Counted from the stretch's first letter, positions 16,029 through 24,381 are shown. The stretch is 34,054 nt of DNA from Oscillospiraceae bacterium (GCA_020860205.1 JAJBUU010000001.1:1-34054), one strand, 5' to 3'. Notes: generated by a model from the letters alone, not told the origin. Program-made: numbers and translations.

Positions 16029-17417
16029 TTACCGCCATGCTTTGGAAAGGCGGGCGGCGGCTTCGGGGATTTTTTCGTCGCACAGGCCGCCGTAGCCGAT
16101 GACCAGCGTGGACGGGCGGGGCGCGCAGCGGATGCAATAGGCGCTCAGTCCGCGCAGCGCCACGCCGACGGAGAGCGCACGCTGGCAAAGCTCCGGCTCG
16201 GAAAAGCGTGGATTGGTCAGCAGGAAGTGGATGCCGCCGCCGCTGCCGGAAACGCTGACGCCCGGAACGGTTTCCAACGCAGAGAGCAGCCGCGCGCGGC
16301 GCTGGCGGTAGAGGTTGCCGACCCGGCGCAGATAACGCATATAAAATCCCTCCGCAAGAAAGCGCGATAGCACCGCCTGTTCATAGCGCGATACGGTGGA
16401 GCGCGCATGACCGAAAAGCGCGCGGTAACGCGCAAGGAGCGCGGGCGGCAATACCATGTAAGCCACGCGGATGGAGGGCGCGAGGCTCCGGCTGAAGGTG
16501 CCAAGATAAATCACGCGCCCCGCGCTGTCCATGCCCTGCATTGCGGGGATGGGGCGCATGGCATAGCGGAATTCGCTGTCGTAATCGTCCTCGATGATAT
16601 AGCGGTCCGGCGCGGCGGCAGCCCAGTGCAGGAGCTGGGAGCGCCGTCCTGCGGGCATTGTAATGCCCATTGGAAACTGATGGGACGGCGTGACATAGGC
16701 CACGGACGCGCCGCTCCCGATCAGCCCTTCCATGCTAAGACCGGATTCGTCCAGCGGAAGGAAGCGCAGCGTCCGCCCAGTGGTGCGCGCGCTTTGGCGA
16801 AGGGCGGCATAGCCGGGGTCTTCCATGCCAAACACGGTGTCCGCCGGGAACAGACGCAGCAGCAGGTCCGCAAGGTATTCCATACCCGCGCCCACCACGA
16901 TCTGCTCCGGCGTACACTGCACGCCGCGATATTCCCCCAGAAACGCCGCAAGCGCCCTGCGCAGGGCGGCGTCGCCCTGCCCGTCGCCCCGCTGGAGCAG
17001 CTCCGGCGAACTGTAAACGACCTCCTTGTTCAGCTTTGCCCATGAGGAATAAGGGAACCGGCTTACATCCACCGCGCCGGTGGAAAAGTCAAACTCCGGC
17101 GGCGCCTCCGTCTGTTCCGTCTCTGCCGGGGCACTGTGCGCGGTCAGACCGCCAACGCCTTCCAGCGCGACGAAATCCGCAACGTAATAACCGCTTTTCG
17201 GGCGCGCGTAAAGGTACCCTTCCGAAACCAGCAGCGCATAAGCGGTTTCCACGGTGGAGCGGCTGATGCCCAGATGTGCGCAGAGCGCCCGTTTGGAGGG
17301 CAGTTTTTCCCCCGGACGCAGGCGGCCTGCGCGGATTTCTGCAACGAAATAGGCGTAAAGCTGTTCATAGAGCGGTGCATCGGCGGCGGGATTCAGCGAA
17401 AAGGTGATCGTATACAT
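16029..17417 (-). CDS. MocR/PdxR-type GntR-family regulator with aminotransferase-like domain
   Basis: These regulators fuse a GntR winged helix to a fold-type I aminotransferase domain, often sensing PLP or amino compounds. The 462 residues begin with the winged helix (about 10-80: 'RLRPGEKLPSKRALCAHLGISRSTV' in part). The aminotransferase-like domain contains 'YVTPSHQFPMGITM' and 'YIIEDDYDSEFRY'. In the motif 'GTFSRSLAPSIR', the Lys that forms the Schiff base with PLP in this family is Arg310 here, read clearly from the DNA (codon CGG). PLP may bind without a covalent bond, or another ligand may be sensed. No pdxS/pdxT genes are nearby. GGAGAA precedes the ATG. Confidence 0.85.
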   Translation of the reverse strand: MYTITFSLNPAADAPLYEQLYAYFVAEIRAGRLRPGEKLPSKRALCAHLGISRSTVETAYALLVSEGYLYARPKSGYYVADFVALEGVGGLTAHSAPAETEQTEAPPEFDFSTGAVDVSRFPYSSWAKLNKEVVYSSPELLQRGDGQGDAALRRALAAFLGEYRGVQCTPEQIVVGAGMEYLADLLLRLFPADTVFGMEDPGYAALRQSARTTGRTLRFLPLDESGLSMEGLIGSGASVAYVTPSHQFPMGITMPAGRRSQLLHWAAAAPDRYIIEDDYDSEFRYAMRPIPAMQGMDSAGRVIYLGTFSRSLAPSIRVAYMVLPPALLARYRALFGHARSTVSRYEQAVLSRFLAEGFYMRYLRRVGNLYRQRRARLLSALETVPGVSVSGSGGGIHFLLTNPRFSEPELCQRALSVGVALRGLSAYCIRCAPRPSTLVIGYGGLCDEKIPEAAARLSKAWR

Positions 17418-17442
17418 AACAGGTTCTCCGATAGCGGAACGC

Positions 17443-17473
17443 CCGGCAATTAAGACTTTGTCTGGATTGCCGG
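17443..17473. promoter_or_regulatory. Hairpin/inverted repeat upstream of the MocR-type gene
   Basis: CCGGCAAT (17443-17450) and ATTGCCGG (17466-17473) pair perfectly, and AGAC/GTCT inside add a second short stem. It lies 26 nt upstream of the MocR start and 58 nt after the rluD stop on the minus strand. It could be an autoregulatory operator or a terminator of the rluD transcript, but no T tract follows. Confidence 0.4.
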
Positions 17474-17530
17474 ACGGTCATACGATGGGAAAATATCAAA
17501 CTTGTGCGGCGCAGCCCTCCGCTGGCGGCG

Positions 17531-18448
17531 CTATCCCACCGGCGGACCAAGTCGGGACAGCACTGCACGGAACTCGTCCGGCAGGGGGGCGGACAGCGCC
17601 ATTTCCTGCCCGTTGCGCGGATGGACGAAGCGCAGGGCGCAGGCGTGAAGGCATTGACCGGAGAGACCCTTTGCCGGGCATTTACGGCCATAGACCAGAT
17701 CGCCAAGCAGGGGGTGACCGATATGCTCCATATGAACACGGATCTGGTGTGTGCGCCCGGTTTCCAGCATACAGCGGATGTGCGTAAAGCCCTCGTAGCG
17801 CGTGATGACCTCATAGTGTGTTATGGCGGCGCGCGCATTTTTCTCCGTGACTGCCATGCGTTTGCGGTCGGTCGGGCAGCGGCCGATGGGTGCGTCCACG
17901 GTCCCCGCATCGTCCCGCATCCGACCATAGACCACCGCCTCGTAAGTGCGGGCCAGGCTGTGCCCGGAAAGCTGTGCGGAAAGGCGCTGATGGGCAAAAT
18001 CGTTCTTTGCGGCAAGGATCAGGCCGGAGGTATCCATGTCGATGCGGTGAACAATGCCGGGGCGCAGCACGCCGCCAATGCCGGAGAGGCTGCCGCCGCA
18101 GTGGAACAGCAGCGCATTGACCAGCGTACCGTCCGGATGTCCCGGCGCGGGATGCACCACCATGCCGCGCGGCTTGTTGACCACGATCAGATCGTCATCC
18201 TCAAACACCACGTCCAGCGGGATATTCTGCGGCTGCGGTACGCTCTGCACCGGCTCCGGCAGAACAACGCAGATGGATTCCCCGGCGGTAAGCCGGTAAT
18301 TTTTCCGCACGATCCGTCCGTCCACGGAAACGGCGCCCGCCTCCAGCAGCTTTTGCGCGCCGGAGCGCGTCAGCTCCGGTATGATACGCGGAAGGAGCGC
18401 GTCGATGCGCGCTCCCGTTTCCTCCGCCGTCGCCAGAACCGGCGTCAT
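17531..18448 (-). CDS. rluD: RluD-type pseudouridine synthase
   Basis: This is an S4 domain plus PseudoU_synth_2 enzyme that converts uridines to pseudouridine, probably in 23S rRNA. Of 305 residues, about 12-60 form the S4 part ('LTRSGAQKLLEAGAVSVDGR' region). 'DLIVVNKPRGMVVHP' and 'RPGIVHRIDMDTSGL' hold the catalytic Asp137, and 'LETGRTHQIRVHMEHIGHPLLGD' (in part) is the C-terminal signature. The ATG overlaps the lspA stop as ATGA, so the two are translationally coupled. lspA followed by an rluD-type gene is a common pairing in Firmicutes. Confidence 0.93.
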   Translation of the reverse strand: MTPVLATAEETGARIDALLPRIIPELTRSGAQKLLEAGAVSVDGRIVRKNYRLTAGESICVVLPEPVQSVPQPQNIPLDVVFEDDDLIVVNKPRGMVVHPAPGHPDGTLVNALLFHCGGSLSGIGGVLRPGIVHRIDMDTSGLILAAKNDFAHQRLSAQLSGHSLARTYEAVVYGRMRDDAGTVDAPIGRCPTDRKRMAVTEKNARAAITHYEVITRYEGFTHIRCMLETGRTHQIRVHMEHIGHPLLGDLVYGRKCPAKGLSGQCLHACALRFVHPRNGQEMALSAPLPDEFRAVLSRLGPPVG

Positions 18449-19230
18449 GGATTGTCGCGGAATTCCGCGAGGATGTCGTCCAAATCGTAGCTGACCCGCT
18501 CCGGCGCAGGCTCTGCTTTTTCCGATTGCTGTGCGGCCTCCGGTTGCTGCATGACCTTCGGCTGCTGTGTGGTCTCTGGTTGCCGTGCGGTCTCCGGCTG
18601 CTGCGTGGCCTCCGGCTGCCGTGTGACCTCCGGCTGCGTATAGCGCGTCGTTTTGCGTGAGCGCGGCGCTTTGGCAGACTCGCGCTGCGGCTGCAGCTGA
18701 ATGATCGGCGCTGCGGCAGCGCCGCGCGTTTTCACACTGCCGCGCTGCTGTCCCGCCGGATCATCTGCCTCCACCGCCTGTTTCGGCTTTGGTTTTTCCA
18801 GCAGCAGACAGACGCAAAACGCAATCGCGCCGAGTGTGATATAGATGTCTGCCATATTGAACACCGGGAAACTGATAAACTCAAATTCCAGCATATCCAC
18901 AACGTAGCCGCAGAGGATGCGATCCAGACAGTTGCCGACCGCGCCGGCGGCGACAAACACCGCAGCCCAGCGCGCGCCCGGCGTGGCGATGATGTTGCGT
19001 ACCAGCACAAAAACGACTGCGGCAACAAACACAAGACAAAGAACGATGAGGAACCAGCGTGCGCCGTCAAAAATATTGAAGGCCGCGCCGGTATTGTGAA
19101 CATTTGTCAGATGGAGCACACCGGGGATGAACTGCACCTCGCCGGTGTTTTCCACAATGTTCACGGTGGTATAGTATTTGAACAGCTGATCGATGATCAG
19201 TGCAATAACAGCGGCGATTGCATAAGACAT
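18445..19230 (-). CDS. lspA: Lipoprotein signal peptidase with a long repeat-containing C-terminal tail
   Basis: LspA is the membrane aspartic protease that removes lipoprotein signal peptides after lipidation. Residues 1-145 give the usual four-helix enzyme with 'VHNTGAAFNIF', 'GAVGNCLDR', catalytic Asp112 in VVDM and Asp128 in FNMAD. The family is usually 150-170 residues, but this protein has 261. The extra part is charged (about 146-195), then seven hexapeptides of the form [RQ]QPExx (about 198-239). It ends 'SYDLDDILAEFRDNP'. The tail should be cytosolic. GAAAGGAG precedes the ATG. It lies between ileS and rluD, with 31 nt to ileS. Confidence 0.93.
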   Translation of the reverse strand: MSYAIAAVIALIIDQLFKYYTTVNIVENTGEVQFIPGVLHLTNVHNTGAAFNIFDGARWFLIVLCLVFVAAVVFVLVRNIIATPGARWAAVFVAAGAVGNCLDRILCGYVVDMLEFEFISFPVFNMADIYITLGAIAFCVCLLLEKPKPKQAVEADDPAGQQRGSVKTRGAAAAPIIQLQPQRESAKAPRSRKTTRYTQPEVTRQPEATQQPETARQPETTQQPKVMQQPEAAQQSEKAEPAPERVSYDLDDILAEFRDNP

Positions 19231-19261
19231 GGGGCTGTTTCTCCTTTCGGAAGCGGACGGA

Positions 19262-22054
19262 TCATTTCAAAAAGGATACGACCCGTGCGCAGCGCGGGCA
19301 AAGGCCGTCCGCGTCCGGTTCTCCGGTAACGGTCCAGCAGCGCGGGCATTTTGTGCCCTCCGCCGCGCGGACGGAAACGGCAACCTCCGATATATTTGCG
19401 CCGGGAACCGCATCTGCGGGGGCTTCCTCTGCGATCTGCACATCGGAAACGATGCACAGCTCTTTCAGGTTCATATCGGCAAGCGCGTCCAGCACGGCGC
19501 GACCCTCCGCGCCCTGCGGCGTCAGGGTAACGGCGGCCTCCAGCGATTTGCCAATGCGTTTGGCGGCGCGGGCGGTTTCCAGCGCGGCGTTTACATCGCT
19601 GCGCAGGGCGATCAGCGTCTCCCAGCGCGCCATCTCCGCGTCCGGCAGGGCAAAGTCGGCAAACGCGCCGTTCATCTGATTATAGACCACGTTGCGCCCG
19701 TCGTCGCCGCTGTGGTGCGGCATCGCCTGCCAAATCTCATCGCAGGTGAAGCAGAGGATCGGCGCCATGATTTTGGTGATGCTGTCCAGCACAAGGAACA
19801 GCGCGGTCTGCGCGCTGCGGCGCAGCGTGCCGTTCGTTTCCTCGCAGTAGAGCCGATCCTTGATGATGTCCAGATAAAAGTTGCTCATTTCCACCACGCA
19901 GAAGTCATTGACCGCGTGGGTGATGGCGCTGAAATCATAGCAGCAATAGGCGTTCTCGCAGCGGGCGATCAGCGCGTTCAGGCGCGTGACGGCCCAGCGG
20001 TCAAGCGCTTCCATCTCCGCCGGAGCGACCATATCCGCGTCCGGGTCAAAGCCGTTTAAGTTGCCAAGACAATAGCGGGCGGTGTTGCGGAATTTCAGAT
20101 AATTCTGGCTGAGCTGACGGAAAATGGCCTCCGATGCGCGCACATCGGCATGATAGTCCGATGAGGCCGCCCAAAGGCGCAGCAGATCCGCGCCGTATTT
20201 TTCCATGATTTCGTTCGGGTCCACGCCGTTGCCCAGCGATTTGTGCATTGCGCGGCCCTCGCCGTCCACGGTCCAGCCGTGGGTGATGCATTCCCTGAAT
20301 GGCGCGCCCTTGCCCAGCGCGCCAACAGCGGTCAGCAGGCTGGACTGGAACCAGCCGCGATACTGGTCAAGCCCCTCCAGATACACGGTGGCCGGCCAGA
20401 ACCCCTGATCGCGCTGCATAGAAGCAAAGTGGGAGGAACCGGAGTCGAACCAGCCGTCCAGTGTGTCCTCCTCCTTTGTAAAGGGGCCTTTGCCGCCGCA
20501 GTGCGGACAGGTGAAGTCCGGCGGCAGCAGCTCGGCTGCTTCCTTCAGGAACCATGCGTTGGAGCCTTCGGCTGCAAAGGTTTCCGAAATCGCAGCGATG
20601 CTCTCCTCCGTCACGACAGGCTTTCCGCAGTCCGGGCAGTAGACCACCGGGATGGGCAGACCCCATTTGCGCTGGCGGGAAATGCACCAGTCGCTGCGCT
20701 CGCGCACCATGCTTTTCATGCGGTCAATGCCCCACGCGGGGTACCATTTCACATCATCGCAGGCGGCGCAGGCCTCCTCCTTGAATCCGTCCACCGAGCA
20801 GAACCACTGCGGGGTGGCGCGGAAGATGATCTGTCCCTTGCAGCGCCAGCAATGGGGATAGGAGTGGACGATGTCCTCGCTGGCAAAGAGCGCGCCGCTT
20901 TTCTTCATGTCGGCCAGAATAACGGGGTTGCTCTCCTCCGTCGTCATACCGGCATATGGTCCGGCGTACTCCGTGTGGCGGCCGTGCGCGTCCACAGGAA
21001 CGACCAGCTCCATATCGTAGCGGGCGCAGGTCTCGTAGTCGTCCGCGCCAAAGCCGGGCGCGGTGTGGACGCAGCCCGTGCCGGAGTCCATCGTAACATA
21101 GTCCGCCGTGACCAGCAGGCTGGTCTTTGGCAGGAAGGGGTGGGACGCTTTCATGTATTCAAAGAAGCTGCCGGGATGGCGCTCCAAAATCTCGTATTCC
21201 GTCACGCCGCCAACGGCCATGACGCGCTCCACCAGCGCCTCCGCCAGCAGATAAAGCTGCTCCCCGGCGCGGACGATGGCATACTGTTCCTCCGGATGCA
21301 GTGCAATGGCAAGGTTGCCCGGCAGCGTCCAGATGGTCGTCGTCCAGATCAGGACGGAAAGGCGGCTTGTGTCAAGATGGGAGAGCCTGCCCAGATCGTC
21401 CGCCAGCGGGAACCGGACATAAACGGTGGTGCAGGGATCGTCCTTGTATTCAATCTCCGCCTCCGCCAGCGCGGTTTCGTCCTTCGGACACCAGTAGACG
21501 GGCTTGAAGCCCTTATAGATGTGTCCCTTGCGGAACATCCGGCCAAAAATTTTGACCTCCTCCGCCTCAAAGGAGGGGTTCATCGTCTTGTAGGGATGCT
21601 CCCAGTCGCCCAGAACGCCCATGCGCTTGAAGCCCTGCATCTGGAGCTGGACGTACTTTTCAGCGTAGTCATGGCAGGCGGAGCGGAAATCCGCGGCGGA
21701 CATGGCCTTGCGGTTGAGCTTCTGCTCCTTGATGATGGAGCTTTCGATTGGCATTCCGTGGTTATCCCAGCCGGGAATATAGGGCGTGTAATAGCCGCGC
21801 ATGGCATAAGAGCGGGTGATGAAGTCCTTCAGCGCCTTGTTCAGCGCATGACCCATATGCAGTCCGCCGTTGGAAAAGGGAGGGCCGTCGTGCAGAGAAA
21901 AGAGGGGCTTTCCCTCGTTCTTTTTCAGCATTTCATGGTATACATCCTCCTGCTCCCAGCGCGCAAGCATCTCCGGCTCCCGCCTGGGCAGGCCGGCGCG
22001 CATGGGAAAGTCGGTCTTGGGAAGGTTGATCGTTTCGTTAAAATTTACTGCCAT
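19262..22054 (-). CDS. ileS: Isoleucyl-tRNA synthetase
   Basis: IleS charges tRNA-Ile and edits misactivated valine. The 930-residue class I synthetase has HMGH at 66-69 (HIGH box). The KMSKS loop appears as 'AMHKSLGN' with Lys605. The editing domain lies between them, followed by a C-terminal zinc-ribbon pair, CPRC (903-906) and CPRC (919-922). This is the bacterial type with zinc C-terminus. GGAG and AAAGGAA precede the ATG at 22054. No T-box (no TGGTACCGCG-like element) is in the short upstream gap. The neighbours divIVA, lspA and rluD match the conserved division-cluster order of Firmicutes. Confidence 0.96.
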   Translation of the reverse strand: MAVNFNETINLPKTDFPMRAGLPRREPEMLARWEQEDVYHEMLKKNEGKPLFSLHDGPPFSNGGLHMGHALNKALKDFITRSYAMRGYYTPYIPGWDNHGMPIESSIIKEQKLNRKAMSAADFRSACHDYAEKYVQLQMQGFKRMGVLGDWEHPYKTMNPSFEAEEVKIFGRMFRKGHIYKGFKPVYWCPKDETALAEAEIEYKDDPCTTVYVRFPLADDLGRLSHLDTSRLSVLIWTTTIWTLPGNLAIALHPEEQYAIVRAGEQLYLLAEALVERVMAVGGVTEYEILERHPGSFFEYMKASHPFLPKTSLLVTADYVTMDSGTGCVHTAPGFGADDYETCARYDMELVVPVDAHGRHTEYAGPYAGMTTEESNPVILADMKKSGALFASEDIVHSYPHCWRCKGQIIFRATPQWFCSVDGFKEEACAACDDVKWYPAWGIDRMKSMVRERSDWCISRQRKWGLPIPVVYCPDCGKPVVTEESIAAISETFAAEGSNAWFLKEAAELLPPDFTCPHCGGKGPFTKEEDTLDGWFDSGSSHFASMQRDQGFWPATVYLEGLDQYRGWFQSSLLTAVGALGKGAPFRECITHGWTVDGEGRAMHKSLGNGVDPNEIMEKYGADLLRLWAASSDYHADVRASEAIFRQLSQNYLKFRNTARYCLGNLNGFDPDADMVAPAEMEALDRWAVTRLNALIARCENAYCCYDFSAITHAVNDFCVVEMSNFYLDIIKDRLYCEETNGTLRRSAQTALFLVLDSITKIMAPILCFTCDEIWQAMPHHSGDDGRNVVYNQMNGAFADFALPDAEMARWETLIALRSDVNAALETARAAKRIGKSLEAAVTLTPQGAEGRAVLDALADMNLKELCIVSDVQIAEEAPADAVPGANISEVAVSVRAAEGTKCPRCWTVTGEPDADGLCPRCARVVSFLK

Positions 22055-22094
22055 TTCCTTTATATCTCCGTCATATCCAGTATGGTGTGATCAG

Positions 22095-22116
22095 GGCAGC
22101 GCCGCGCGGCGCTGCC
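22095..22116. repeat. 22-nt perfect palindrome upstream of ileS
   Basis: GGCAGCGCCG and CGGCGCTGCC abut around a central CG, giving a 9-bp stem with a GCGC tetraloop. It lies 41 nt upstream of the ileS ATG, between the divIVA terminator and ileS. No T tract follows on either strand, so it may be a leader hairpin or an operator rather than a terminator. Confidence 0.6.
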
Positions 22117-22132
22117 ATTCAGGCGTTGACTA

Positions 22133-22162
22133 TAAAAAAGCGGGAGCGGACGCGCCGCTCCG
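22133..22162 (-). terminator. Rho-independent terminator after divIVA
   Basis: GGAGCGG (22143-22149) pairs with CCGCTCC (22155-22161). On the minus strand the stem is followed by CGC and then a run of six T residues (A run 22134-22139 on the plus strand). A second GC hairpin (AACCGCG/CGCGGTT, 22167-22187) lies between it and the divIVA stop. It separates the division genes from ileS. Confidence 0.8.
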
Positions 22163-22186
22163 AAAAAACCGCGCGGCGGGCGCGGT

Positions 22187-22915
22187 TCATGCCTTGCGTG
22201 CGGCGTCCGGGGAAAAGCGGGTGGTCGCATCCTCCGCGTCGGAGAGAATGTTGAACGTCCGCGTCGGGCGCTCGTCGTCCGCCACGGCGGCCTGAATATC
22301 CGGCTGCACATGGACGACCGGCTCGTTCATCACCTTTGCAATCGTCTCCTCGATGCTCTTGACCGTTTCCCGCATCTCCGCCGGGTCTGCCTGCGGCGCT
22401 GCGGGCGCTGCTGCCGCTGCGGGCGCGCTCTGGCCGGGATATTCCTGCTGGAGCTGGCGGACAAAATCCGTTTCGCCCAGCTTGTTCAAAAATTCCATCT
22501 GGCGGCGGCAGAGCATATCCATGTTTTCAATGAAGCTCGCGCTGGCGGCTTTGGCTTCGGAAAGGCGGGCACGCTCCGTTTCCTCGCTGCTGTGCGCCTC
22601 CGAAAGGATGCGCGCCGCCTCCGCCTTTGCGTCCGAGATCGTCGAGGCGGCCTGCTCGCGCGCCTCCTGTTCGATCATCACGCCCAGCTTCTGCGCGGAA
22701 AGCACCGCCTTGCGCAGCGTGTCCTCGCTGCTGCGGTATTCCTCCACCTTGTCCACAAGCACCTTCATTTTTGCTTTCAGGGTGGCGTTTTCCCTTTGCA
22801 GCAGCGCAAGGTCATTTGCGACCTCGTCCAAAAAGCCGTCCACTGTCGCCATGTCATAGCCGCCGAACACGGCCTTTTCAAACGTCTTTCCGCGAATATC
22901 CTGCGATGTAATCAT
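22187..22915 (-). CDS. divIVA: Cell-division/polarity protein DivIVA
   Basis: DivIVA binds curved membrane at poles and septa and recruits partners. The 242-residue protein begins 'MITSQDIRGKTFEKAVFGGYDMATVDGFLDEVA' (shown in part), the typical N-terminal membrane-binding motif. A long coiled coil spans about 20-150. An Ala/Pro-rich linker (about 165-185) and a second helical segment, 'ETVKSIEETIAKVM', follow. I place the start at ATG 22915, which has GGGAGAG upstream; a GTG five codons earlier is possible but has no site. It is the last gene after yggS and sepF and is followed by a terminator. Confidence 0.93.
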   Translation of the reverse strand: MITSQDIRGKTFEKAVFGGYDMATVDGFLDEVANDLALLQRENATLKAKMKVLVDKVEEYRSSEDTLRKAVLSAQKLGVMIEQEAREQAASTISDAKAEAARILSEAHSSEETERARLSEAKAASASFIENMDMLCRRQMEFLNKLGETDFVRQLQQEYPGQSAPAAAAAPAAPQADPAEMRETVKSIEETIAKVMNEPVVHVQPDIQAAVADDERPTRTFNILSDAEDATTRFSPDAARKA

Positions 22916-22970
22916 GTCTGTCTCTCCCACTTAGTATAGAAATTTCGCTCTCTGCGCCGCCGGGCGCGCC

Positions 22971-23471
22971 TCAAAAATAAGCGCCGCTGCTTTCCAGCTC
23001 GTCCATCAGATCGCCCACCAGATTGATATTGGGCGGCGTGATGATGTAGGTGTTGGAAGCCACCTTCCTGATGTTTCCGTCAATGGCGTAAGTCACGCCG
23101 GAGAGGAAATCCACCAAACGGCGGGTCGTTTCCTTCGGCGTTGTTTCCATGTTGACCAGCACCGCGTGCTTGCTGCGCAGGTGGTCGGCGATCTCCGCCG
23201 CCGTTTCAAAGCGTTCCGGTTTGATCAAAACCACCTGAAACTGACTGCCCGCATTGCCCAGATTCACGATCCGGCCCTCCCGCGGCGCGCGCGGCGCGCT
23301 GGTCGGCTGCTGCGCCGCAGAAGCACGGCGGCTTTCCGTAGCAAAGCTGGAGAACGGGTTGGAGAAGGCAGGCTCCTCCGGCTCCTCCGCCGGGTCGGCC
23401 TCGTCGATAAAATCCTCTTCATCCTCGTCGTAAGGACGGGTCAGCTTTTTCAGCTCGTCCAAAAAGCCCAT
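22971..23471 (-). CDS. sepF: Cell division protein SepF
   Basis: SepF links FtsZ filaments to the membrane and replaces or assists FtsA. The 166-residue product has an N-terminal amphipathic stretch 'MGFLDELKKLTRPYDED', an acidic/Ser-rich linker (about 15-65) and the C-terminal SepF fold 'QVVLIKPERFETAAEIADHL' to 'VLVNMETTPKETTRRLVDFLSG' (in part) and 'ITPPNINLV'. GGAGG lies 10 nt before the ATG. The stop of yggS is only 17 nt upstream, so they share a transcript with divIVA. Confidence 0.95.
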   Translation of the reverse strand: MGFLDELKKLTRPYDEDEEDFIDEADPAEEPEEPAFSNPFSSFATESRRASAAQQPTSAPRAPREGRIVNLGNAGSQFQVVLIKPERFETAAEIADHLRSKHAVLVNMETTPKETTRRLVDFLSGVTYAIDGNIRKVASNTYIITPPNINLVGDLMDELESSGAYF

Positions 23472-23488
23472 CGTTTCTTGCCTCCGTT

Positions 23489-24169
23489 TTAATCGTAATG
23501 ACGCGGCCCAAAGATACCGGAGCCGATGCGCACCATGTTTGCGCCTTCGGCAATCGCGTCCAGATAATCGTCTGTCATGCCCATAGATAAAAAGTCCATA
23601 GAAACATTATCGTATTTTTTTTCCCGGTTGTCAATAAAAAGCTTGCGCATTGCGGCAAAAAAACGGCGATTTTCGCCGCTTTTTTCCGCAACAGGGGGGA
23701 CGCACATCAGTCCGCGCACCCGGATCGCGCCGCATTTTGCGGCTTCGGTAAGCAGCGCAGGCAGCGCCTCCGGCGCGACGCCGGACTTCTGCGCCTCTCC
23801 TGCAATGCTGACCTCCAGCAGAATATCCTGCGTAACAGAAAGCGCAGCGGCCCGCCGGTCGATCAGATGCAGCAGCTCCGTGCTGTCTACCGACTGGATC
23901 AGGTCCACCGCGCCGACCAGCTTATTCACCTTGTTGCGCTGCAAATGGCCGATAAAGTGCTTTGGCGCACCGGCATAAGCGCCAAGCGCGTCCTTTTGCA
24001 GAAATTCCTGCACCCGGTTTTCGCCGCAGGCGTCCACTCCGGCGGCCACGGCCTCCCGCACCGCCGCGGCGTCGTTCATTTTGGTAGCCGCGACCAGCCA
24101 GACCCGCCGTTCCCCGGCGGTTTCCGCAATGCGCGCCCGGATGGCCGCGATATTTTCCGCAATGCTCAT
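23489..24169 (-). CDS. yggS: YggS-family PLP homeostasis protein
   Basis: This is a single-domain, PLP-binding alanine-racemase-like barrel of the YggS/YlmE/PLPBP family, which buffers PLP and has no known catalytic activity. The 226 residues show 'LVAATKMND' with the PLP-binding Lys30, 'GENRVQEF', 'HFIGHLQRNKV', 'IQSVDST' and 'LSMGMTDDYLDAI', the standard blocks. In Firmicutes (ylmE) it lies just upstream of sepF, as here. It is the first gene after a palindrome-bearing promoter candidate at 24307-24360. The site in front of the ATG (AAAGAGAG) is weak. Confidence 0.94.
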   Translation of the reverse strand: MSIAENIAAIRARIAETAGERRVWLVAATKMNDAAAVREAVAAGVDACGENRVQEFLQKDALGAYAGAPKHFIGHLQRNKVNKLVGAVDLIQSVDSTELLHLIDRRAAALSVTQDILLEVSIAGEAQKSGVAPEALPALLTEAAKCGAIRVRGLMCVPPVAEKSGENRRFFAAMRKLFIDNREKKYDNVSMDFLSMGMTDDYLDAIAEGANMVRIGSGIFGPRHYD

Positions 24170-24207
24170 AAAATCGTCCGCTCTCTTTCTGTATCCTGAG
24201 TTTTATG

Positions 24208-24237
24208 GTCGTCTCATGAACCCGTTCATGGGATGAC
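24208..24237. repeat. Stem-loop in the yggS leader
   Basis: A 14-bp inverted repeat (24208-24221 and 24224-24237) with two G-T wobbles and almost no loop lies 39 nt upstream of the yggS ATG. No T tract follows on the minus strand. It may be a leader structure. Confidence 0.4.
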
Positions 24238-24306
24238 CGGCCATGCGCCGCCGTCGGCGCGGCCTGAAACCAAAGCGCGCCGCCGCAGGAGGGCGATATG
24301 TGCGCA

Positions 24307-24360
24307 AGTGATATAATGACCGCCTGCGGTCATTATATCACTGAAATCCGGACAGTGCAA
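24307..24360 (-). promoter_or_regulatory. Palindrome overlapping a candidate promoter of yggS-sepF-divIVA
   Basis: A perfect 17-bp inverted repeat (24307-24323 and 24326-24342, 2-nt loop) carries TGATATAAT at both ends. On the minus strand this gives an extended -10 (plus 24332-24337), with TTGCAC 17 nt upstream (plus 24355-24360), pointing to yggS. The palindrome would cover the -10 and the start site. Just outside it is a 16-nt GC palindrome (24361-24376) beside the hlyD-like stop. It may also be a dispersed repeat. Confidence 0.5.
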
Positions 24361-24381
24361 GCCGCCGCGCGGCGGCCTGCT

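Noticed and set aside
22055-22186. Possible T-box leader before ileS
   Set aside because: The gap is too short and no TGGTACCGCG-like antiterminator was seen; only a palindrome and the divIVA terminator are present.
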